Source: an uncultured Saprospiraceae bacterium
GTDB lineage: Bacteria > Bacteroidota > Bacteroidia > Chitinophagales > Saprospiraceae
Direction: 5' to 3'
Assembly (NCBI GenBank): GCA_937894165.1
Contig: CALCSX010000004.1
Location: forward strand, 1-7,418
DNA length: 7,418 bases
In this document: piece after piece, positions 1-5,116 of the stretch
Layout of the letters: each line of letters begins with the position of its first letter
How positions within the stretch are numbered: position 1 is the stretch's first letter
Position numbers and translations under genes: made by a program
Notes under the pieces: generated by a model
Told to the model about the DNA's origin: nothing
The model's input: the letters and a program-made list of their open reading frames with translations, nothing else
Database searches by the model: none

Positions 1-2054
1 GCTTTTACGGCCATTCCAAAGCCTCCCACAGGATCTTTTGTTAGTCTACTAGCTCCAACATCTAAACGTCCTGAGTAGGGTAGTTTTACCAAATCAATTA
101 TTGGGGCATTATCGAAAAAGAAATTATCATCGATAAATTCAACTTCAACATTCTCCTCATCGAATACATTTTGGTCAAAATCAAAATTGAAAGTAAAGCC
201 ATTCATTGATTGAACCATGTTGTCTTCAGACCCAATTACAATAAAAATAGTAGCTGTGTCACCTATAAAAAGAGAATCTTCAGGTAATATTAAAGTAAAA
301 TCGTTGCTATTTAATGATACTTCTTGAATAATATGAAATGCATGTGTGTTTAGATAGAATTCATCTAAAGATTCAAGATCTTCAAAAGCAACTTCTCCAT
401 TTCCATCACTATCCACGAATTTAAGATCTATCGGAAGTACACCTTGTGTTCTATTCCAATTTGGACCTTCTTGACCTATCCATAAATCCTCGCTGTTTTC
501 ACGTGATTCTCCAGTCTCCCCCATATTATAGCCAAGTGATAACAGATCTAATCCCGAAACAACGCCATCATTGTTAGCATCACCGGGCCAAATACAATCA
601 TCTAAACAGAATTCAATGGGTTGATAATCCAGAACATCAACTGTGATAGTCATATTTTTGCAAGGCTCTTCAGGTACAGTGCAATAATTCAGGTAAAAAA
701 TATCTTCTCCTACAAAATCGGTAGAAGGTGTATAAACCATTAAATTATATCCACTGAAAGATTTACCGTTTATTTCATCTTCGTGATATCCGGGATAATA
801 ATCTAAAGTTCCATGAGTTGGATAACTTAAAAATTCATAATCAAACATTTCAAAATCAGAATTAAACCTGATAATTAGTGGAGAATTTTTAGAGGTTGTT
901 AAATTGTAATTATTCAATTGGGGGGCATGAGAAATGACCTGAATGGTGACAGTCGCCCATTCACAATTATTTCCTACACATACCTTGTAACTAAATTCAG
1001 TGTGTCCCACAAAACCATCCTCAGGCTCAAAAAGAAATTGTCCGCCTTCTATAAAAGTAAGAAGACCGGTATCAACTAAAGTAAATGAATCAATCAGTAA
1101 AGAATCAAACAAATCATTTTCAAATACATCAAATTCTAAAGCAGTATTGATGGATGTTCTATAAAAGTCATTGGCTAAAAAGTCATTTTGAATTTCCTCA
1201 GCATCTAAATAAATTATATAGGTCTGAGTTTTTATAAAATCACCCACTATTTTTTGAACTGTAATCGTGTCATTTTCTGATTGATTAGCATAAGGTGTAT
1301 ACTTAATGACATTTGGTTTATGCGTAATCAAATAACCTTTTGAGGGTCTTTTGAGGTAGGTGAATTTATCAAAATCAAAAACCATGAACAATTCATCATC
1401 GTTTTTAAGATAACGAATAATTGTATCATTAGAATTTTCTGTAAAGGTTTCCCGATATTTAATATTGATATAGGCATCATCGCATTCATCAATACCATTG
1501 CAAATAATATATCTTAAATACAATTCATTACCCTCCTCGTTAAAGTATGTAAATAAATTTGTACTATCTATAACTACATCTGCATCGCTGGAATTTAGCT
1601 TAATTACATTAACTATTCCAATGGAGTCTTCAGCTATTAAATCGTTGGATACAATATTAAGGATGTTTGTTGAATCCTTATCCAATAAATAAAAATCATT
1701 GTTGGCTATAATACCTTTTACCAAATATTTGTAAGCTTCAAAAGAGGTAATCGTATCTCCATCTTGAACTGTTTCAATTGCTAGTATAATGCTATCTGTT
1801 CCGGTAAATCCGGGATTTGGAGAATACACTAAAAATTTACAAAGTGTACCAATATTAAAAAATGTGGCTGTGCCATTGGTAGGCTCTAAAATAATGCTGT
1901 GAGAATCCTTAATAGCAATATGAGTGGAATTGCTGGTGCCTTTCAACATAATCTTTGTCTCATAAATATCCTGACCGTAAAGTCCGGAAAAACAAATGAG
2001 AAGCAAAAGGATTAGTTTTGCTTTAAGTAAGTTGGTTAATATCTCAGGTCTCAT
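1..2054 (-). CDS. Large secreted protein with Ig-like repeats, dockerin-like EF-hand pair and cohesin-like domain (3' end outside window)
   Basis: The frame is open without a stop from the ATG at 2054 to the left edge, giving 684 codons of the N-terminal part. Residues 1-28 form a Sec signal peptide (basic start, run of leucines at 14-19, likely cleavage near LYGQ-D). There is no lipobox. Residues about 30-475 hold roughly five Ig/cadherin-like tandem modules. The later ones show the form 'YTP..dFvGeD.F.Y..C' and end in a C-x(4-6)-C pair before the last strand (C185/C191, C359/C364, C458/C465). A dockerin-like segment follows, introduced by CIWPGD. Its first Ca-binding loop is D492-N494-D496-G497-D503 and its second is D548-D550-N552-D559. 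From about residue 574 a cohesin-like beta domain begins (PEDSLFIGDTATI) and is cut by the edge. Such proteins in Bacteroidota usually end in a type IX secretion sorting domain, which would lie outside the window. A surface or extracellular structural/adhesive role is inferred; no catalytic motif is seen. Confidence 0.85.
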   Translation of the reverse strand, partial: MRPEILTNLLKAKLILLLLICFSGLYGQDIYETKIMLKGTSNSTHIAIKDSHSIILEPTNGTATFFNIGTLCKFLVYSPNPGFTGTDSIILAIETVQDGDTITSFEAYKYLVKGIIANNDFYLLDKDSTNILNIVSNDLIAEDSIGIVNVIKLNSSDADVVIDSTNLFTYFNEEGNELYLRYIICNGIDECDDAYINIKYRETFTENSNDTIIRYLKNDDELFMVFDFDKFTYLKRPSKGYLITHKPNVIKYTPYANQSENDTITVQKIVGDFIKTQTYIIYLDAEEIQNDFLANDFYRTSINTALEFDVFENDLFDSLLIDSFTLVDTGLLTFIEGGQFLFEPEDGFVGHTEFSYKVCVGNNCEWATVTIQVISHAPQLNNYNLTTSKNSPLIIRFNSDFEMFDYEFLSYPTHGTLDYYPGYHEDEINGKSFSGYNLMVYTPSTDFVGEDIFYLNYCTVPEEPCKNMTITVDVLDYQPIEFCLDDCIWPGDANNDGVVSGLDLLSLGYNMGETGESRENSEDLWIGQEGPNWNRTQGVLPIDLKFVDSDGNGEVAFEDLESLDEFYLNTHAFHIIQEVSLNSNDFTLILPEDSLFIGDTATIFIVIGSEDNMVQSMNGFTFNFDFDQNVFDEENVEVEFIDDNFFFDNAPIIDLVKLPYSGRLDVGASRLTKDPVGGFGMAVK

Positions 2055-2067
2055 ATCGTAACGATAT
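2053..2067. repeat. 15-bp inverted repeat overlapping a start codon
   Basis: ATATCGT and ACGATAT form a perfect 7-bp inverted repeat separated by one base. The left arm contains two of the three bases of the ATG (minus strand, 2052-2054) of the secreted-protein gene. As DNA it resembles a small operator. As RNA a 1-nt loop is impossible, but a shorter stem with a larger loop could still form. Function is unproven. Confidence 0.45.
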
Positions 2068-2224
2068 CTCTAAATCAACCACAAGATAAAAAACTAATCT
2101 GAAATAGTTCTAAAAAATTTATTATTTTTATATATAAATTGTACATTACCACTTATTATTATATGTTTTAAAAACATATTTATTATATTATTATTTTTAA
2201 TAATATCTATACTACGAAAAGATA
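2055..2224. other. AT-rich divergent intergenic region
   Basis: This 170-bp gap separates the divergent starts of the secreted-protein gene (minus) and the helical-protein gene (plus). It is extremely A/T-rich and contains no ORF. It holds three perfect inverted repeats: one at 2053-2067, one at 2161-2179, and one at 2185-2206 (ATATTATT, 6-nt loop, AATAATAT). The third lies just ahead of the downstream gene and could easily arise by chance in such AT-rich DNA. On the minus strand a weak -7-like TATCTTG (about 2079-2085) lies roughly 25 bp upstream of the secreted-protein start, but no convincing -33 element accompanies it. The short A-rich leader (CGAAAAGATA) before the ATG at 2225 fits SD-independent initiation as seen in Bacteroidota. 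Confidence 0.6.
2139..2179 (+). promoter_or_regulatory. Candidate promoter with overlapping 19-bp palindrome
   Basis: A TTG (2139-2141) lies 20 bp before TATGTTTT (2162-2169), which matches the Bacteroidota -7 consensus TAnnTTTG at every fixed position but the last. This would start transcription near 2175, about 50 nt before the ATG at 2225. The -7 candidate lies inside a perfect inverted repeat, ATATGTTTT-A-AAAACATAT (2161-2179), so a repressor bound there would block the promoter. The same box reads TATGTTTT on the minus strand, without a matching -33 element. The assignment is by pattern only, in very AT-rich sequence. Confidence 0.35.
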
Positions 2225-3640
2225 ATGACCGATTCAAAGCTAGTATCTACCCTACTAACACTATCAGTTTACGAATTAAACCAATTGCAAAAATTTGTAA
2301 ATTCCCCATATTTTAATGCCAATCAAAATATAATTAATTTCTATGAAATATTGTATAAGTATATCAAAAAGGGTCAAGAATTAACTGATTGGAAATCTAC
2401 TATTTACGAAAGTATCTTTAAGGAAGATTACAATGATGAAAAGTTTAGAAAATTATCGACCGACTTGTTGAAACTAGTGGAAGAATATTTGATATACGCT
2501 GCATTTGAAGCCAACAAAATGAATAAAACAACTTATTTATTGGAGGCTCTAAGAAATAGAAAAATTGAAAAACTCTACAGAACAAGTATTAAGAATGCCC
2601 AGAAATTGAGTGAAAGACAATATGAGCGTTCCTCCTCGTTTTATTTCTTTAATTATCAGGTGGAAAAATTGATTTTTGATATCACTGAATTTGATTTCAA
2701 AAGAACAGTAAAGACCAATATTGAGGTGATATCAGAAAATTTGGACATATTTTATATGGCTGAAAAGTTAAAATTTTATATTGATATGCTTTCGCGAAAA
2801 CAATTTGCCACGCATCAATATAATATGCTTTTTATGGACGAAATATTGAGTCATATTGAAAAAAATGATTTTTCGAAGTACCCTAATATCAATGTTTATT
2901 ATCAAATTCTACAAACCCAACTAAAACCTAACGATACCATTCACTTTTTCGAATTGAAAAAGTTAATACGAAATCATATTAATACATTTACAGTAACAGA
3001 AGGCACTCAAATATTAGGCTCTGCTATGAATTATTGTGTTGGACAAATAAATCTAAATAATCCGCAATTTCTTCAGGAGTTTTACGATATCATGAAGGAG
3101 TATCTAGATGAAGAATATTTTTACACCGATGGAAAATTAAATCCATTTGTTTTTAAAAACATTATAGTAACCGGTCTTAGACTTAAGGAATATGATTTTG
3201 TCGAAAATTTCATATTTTCATATAAAGATAAATTGCCGGAAGATTTTCAAGAAAATGCTATTTCATACAACCTGGCACAGCTATATTTCTATAAAAAGGA
3301 TTACCCTAAAGTACTTCAAAATCTCACCAATCTTGAATACAATGATATTTCATATAATCTGGGAGCTAGGTCAATTCTTGTAGCAACCTATTATGAAATG
3401 GATGAATATGATCCTTTGCAATCTGCCATCAGCAGTTTTAATGTGTATTTGTCTCGCGCTAAAGGTACAATCCCTGATAGACGTAGGAAAAGCTATATGC
3501 AATACTTGAAATATGTTAAGAATATTTCTAATCACATTCCCGGAGACAATAAGAAAAAGGAAAAATTGATCGCCGAATTGGATAAAAACACAGGAGTGGC
3601 AAGTATCAATTGGTTGAGAGAAAAACTAGCTGAACTTTAA
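2225..3640 (+). CDS. Uncharacterised helical protein with N-terminal 'KFVNSPYFN' motif
   Basis: This 471-residue protein has no signal peptide, membrane segment or lipobox, so it is probably cytoplasmic. It is rich in Lys, Glu, Tyr, Phe and Leu and looks almost wholly alpha-helical. The N-terminus carries an LQKFVNSPYFN motif (residues 21-31) followed by amphipathic helices. From memory, similar 'KF..SPYFN' proteins of unknown role occur in Saprospiria and relatives; this could not be checked. The C-terminal third has TPR-like helix pairs: residues 346-369 (YNLAQLYFYKKDYPKVLQNL) and 377-410 (YNLGARSILVATYYEMDEYD). This suggests a protein-protein interaction scaffold, which is inference. No catalytic or nucleic-acid-binding motif is recognised. 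The ATG at 2225 is preceded by an A-rich leader and no SD. The gene is divergent from the secreted-protein gene, and its stop codon overlaps the convergent photolyase stop by 4 bp. Confidence 0.85.
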   Translation: MTDSKLVSTLLTLSVYELNQLQKFVNSPYFNANQNIINFYEILYKYIKKGQELTDWKSTIYESIFKEDYNDEKFRKLSTDLLKLVEEYLIYAAFEANKMNKTTYLLEALRNRKIEKLYRTSIKNAQKLSERQYERSSSFYFFNYQVEKLIFDITEFDFKRTVKTNIEVISENLDIFYMAEKLKFYIDMLSRKQFATHQYNMLFMDEILSHIEKNDFSKYPNINVYYQILQTQLKPNDTIHFFELKKLIRNHINTFTVTEGTQILGSAMNYCVGQINLNNPQFLQEFYDIMKEYLDEEYFYTDGKLNPFVFKNIIVTGLRLKEYDFVENFIFSYKDKLPEDFQENAISYNLAQLYFYKKDYPKVLQNLTNLEYNDISYNLGARSILVATYYEMDEYDPLQSAISSFNVYLSRAKGTIPDRRRKSYMQYLKYVKNISNHIPGDNKKKEKLIAELDKNTGVASINWLREKLAEL

Positions 3641-4965
3641 TCAGGCTTCAAGGCATTTTTATACACTTCCAGACATCGCTCCCTAGCAAATTTATGATCA
3701 ACTATAGGTTTTGGGTAACTTTCGGTACCATACTCTGAAACGTATTTTTTTACATACGCTCTATTCTTATCAAATTTTTCCAATTGTATATTGGGATTAA
3801 AGATTCTAAAATACGGCGCAGCATCAGTTCCGGATCCTGCAGCCCACTGCCAACCCCCATTGTTACTGGCCAATTCAAAATCAAGTAATTTCTCTGCAAA
3901 ATAAGCCTCCCCCCACCTCCAATCAATAAGCAAATGTTTGGTGAGAAAACTTGCTGCCACCATTCTGACTCTGTTGTGCATAAAACCTGTAGAATTTAAT
4001 TCTCTCATCCCTGCATCTACCAGTTCATAACCAGTTTTCCCATCGCACCAGCTTTTATAATCCTTCTCATCATCTCTCCATTTTATATTATCATATTCTT
4101 TTCTGAATGATTCATTGACAACTCTTGGAAAATGAAATAATATCTGACTATAAAACTCCCTCCAAATCATTTCTTTAACAAAAGTTGTATTCAGTTTGAA
4201 TGCCTTAAAAAATTTTTCACGTACACTTACTGTTCCAAACCGGAAATGTAAGCCTAATTTGGAGGTCCCATTGATAGCAGGAAAATTGCGAGTCTGATCA
4301 TACATTGAAATTTTGGATTGCTCGACAGTTTTAGAAGGGAATTCAATATCAAGTTTTTCAAATCCTATTTCCTTAAGTTCGGGGAAATCAGCCCAAAATT
4401 CATAGTAATTATCCATGGATTCACTTTCAAATTCCTTTAAAGGACCTGCATCTCTTGAAATTCCTTCCATGTCCAGACGACGCAACCATTTTTTACTATA
4501 AGGAGTGAATACTGTATATGGTTTATCATCATCTTTCAATATAGTATCAGGTCTAAAAATGAGATGATCCAAAAACAAATGAAAATCTATTTTCTTGAAA
4601 TCAAGAATTGCTGAGATATCATTATCCCTTTTAATTCCATAGGGTTCAAAATCTTCATTGCAATAGACATTCGATATAGAATAATTTTGGCATAAATCTT
4701 TCCAAATCTCTTGTGGATAACCATATTTAATAAGGATCCCGGAATTGAATTTTTTAAGTTCCTTATTAATATTCAACAACTCATTATAAATAAAATTTAC
4801 TCTGGCATCTCTCTTGTCCTTTAAATCATCGAGAATATTTCTATCGAAGATAAACAAGGGTAATACCTTATTTCCTGATTGTAATGCGTGATACAATCCG
4901 CAATTGTCAAACAATCGCAGATCCCTACGAAACCAAAACACGGTAATTTTTTCCATTTTTGACAT
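3637..4965 (-). CDS. phrB: Deoxyribodipyrimidine photolyase (class I CPD type)
   Basis: This cytoplasmic flavoenzyme uses blue/near-UV light captured by reduced FAD to split cyclobutane pyrimidine dimers in DNA. The 442 residues span the whole family (E. coli PhrB has about 470). The N-terminal antenna-binding Rossmann domain opens with WFRRDLRLFDN (11-21) and includes NEDFEP (103-108) and R113-D114. The FAD-binding helical domain shows E265/W268 (like E. coli E274/W277), TGYELVDAGMREL (311-323) and the dimer-site W374. Near the flavin lies N368 (like N378), and the electron-transfer triad is W296, W349 and W372 (like W306, W359, W382). The segment ASNNGGWQW favours a CPD photolyase over cryptochrome-DASH or (6-4) enzymes. 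E. coli W338 is replaced by F328. The antenna cofactor cannot be assigned from sequence. A second ATG at residue 4 (4956) is an equally possible start. The gene converges on its left neighbour with a 4-bp overlap and diverges from the RNA helicase gene. Confidence 0.96.
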   Translation of the reverse strand: MSKMEKITVFWFRRDLRLFDNCGLYHALQSGNKVLPLFIFDRNILDDLKDKRDARVNFIYNELLNINKELKKFNSGILIKYGYPQEIWKDLCQNYSISNVYCNEDFEPYGIKRDNDISAILDFKKIDFHLFLDHLIFRPDTILKDDDKPYTVFTPYSKKWLRRLDMEGISRDAGPLKEFESESMDNYYEFWADFPELKEIGFEKLDIEFPSKTVEQSKISMYDQTRNFPAINGTSKLGLHFRFGTVSVREKFFKAFKLNTTFVKEMIWREFYSQILFHFPRVVNESFRKEYDNIKWRDDEKDYKSWCDGKTGYELVDAGMRELNSTGFMHNRVRMVAASFLTKHLLIDWRWGEAYFAEKLLDFELASNNGGWQWAAGSGTDAAPYFRIFNPNIQLEKFDKNRAYVKKYVSEYGTESYPKPIVDHKFARERCLEVYKNALKPD

Positions 4966-4971
4966 TTGAAA

Positions 4972-5008
4972 TCAAAATAACAACTTATCGAAAGCACAAT
5001 AGTTCGAT
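4972..5008 (-). promoter_or_regulatory. Candidate photolyase promoter with inverted repeat
   Basis: On the minus strand a TTG (4999-4997) is followed 17 bp later by TATTTTGA (4979-4972), a near match to the Bacteroidota -7 element. Transcription would then start almost at the ATG at 4965, giving a leaderless or nearly leaderless mRNA, or use of the second ATG at 4956. The -33 TTG lies inside the 10-nt spacer of a perfect inverted repeat, ATCGAA-N10-TTCGAT (4987-4992 and 5003-5008). That is the arrangement expected for a dimeric repressor site. No regulator can be named from the sequence. Confidence 0.35.
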
Positions 5009-5042
5009 CTCGATGTTTATATTTAGAGAAACGCCAAATAAT

Positions 5043-5052
5043 ATTACGTAAT
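5043..5052. repeat. 10-bp palindrome upstream of the helicase promoter
   Basis: ATTACGTAAT is a perfect palindrome ending 15 bp before the helicase -7 box, where the -33 element would be expected. It is followed at once by CCAATTA (5054-5060), a heptamer that recurs in the leader hairpin. It may be a regulator site, or chance. Confidence 0.35.
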
Positions 5053-5067
5053 GCCAATTAAAAATTT

Positions 5068-5075
5068 TATCTTTG
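5068..5075 (+). promoter_or_regulatory. Bacteroidota-type -7 promoter element of the helicase gene
   Basis: TATCTTTG matches TAnnTTTG perfectly. It lies 41 bp before the ATG at 5117, which predicts a transcript start at about 5080-5082 and a leader of about 35 nt. No good TTG -33 motif is present at 17-23 bp spacing (the nearest is TTA at 5044-5046), so an activator or an extended element may help. Confidence 0.6.
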
Positions 5076-5077
5076 TA

Positions 5078-5101
5078 GATTAATTGGGTGTCCAATTAGT
5101 T
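5078..5101 (+). promoter_or_regulatory. Hairpin at the predicted 5' end of the helicase mRNA
   Basis: TAATTGG and CCAATTA (5081-5087, 5092-5098) form a perfect 7-bp stem with a GTGT loop. In RNA it extends by an A-U pair flanked by two G-U pairs to about 10 bp. The stem begins 3 nt after the -7 box, so the transcript should start within or next to it. It ends 15 nt before the start codon and leaves an A/U-rich single strand for ribosome loading. A 5'-terminal stem could protect the mRNA or act as a temperature- or helicase-sensitive control element. At the DNA level the same repeat could be an operator. There is no T-run after it, so it is not an intrinsic terminator. Confidence 0.5.
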
Positions 5102-5116
5102 AATATTTAGTATTTT

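Noticed and set aside
1498..1692. 64-codon plus-strand ORF
   Set aside because: It lies wholly antisense to the continuous secreted-protein frame and has no domain, leader or promoter of its own.
1985..2054. Lipoprotein signal in the secreted protein (LLLI-C21)
   Set aside because: The residue before the cysteine is Ile rather than Gly/Ala/Ser, so the lipobox fails. A normal signal peptidase I site near residue 28 fits better.
2185..2206. Inverted repeat ATATTATT/AATAATAT as a terminator or operator
   Set aside because: It consists only of A and T in a region of nearly pure A/T and is probably chance.
3192..3383. 63-codon plus-strand ORF
   Set aside because: It is a different frame inside the intact helical-protein gene, and its composition is that of a shifted AT-rich reading frame.
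4821..5057. 78-codon minus-strand ORF across the photolyase start
   Set aside because: It overlaps the conserved photolyase N-terminus in another frame, reads through the promoter region and resembles no protein.
5078..5101. Intrinsic terminator for the photolyase-helicase region
   Set aside because: The hairpin has no following T-run on either strand and lies between a -7 box and a start codon.
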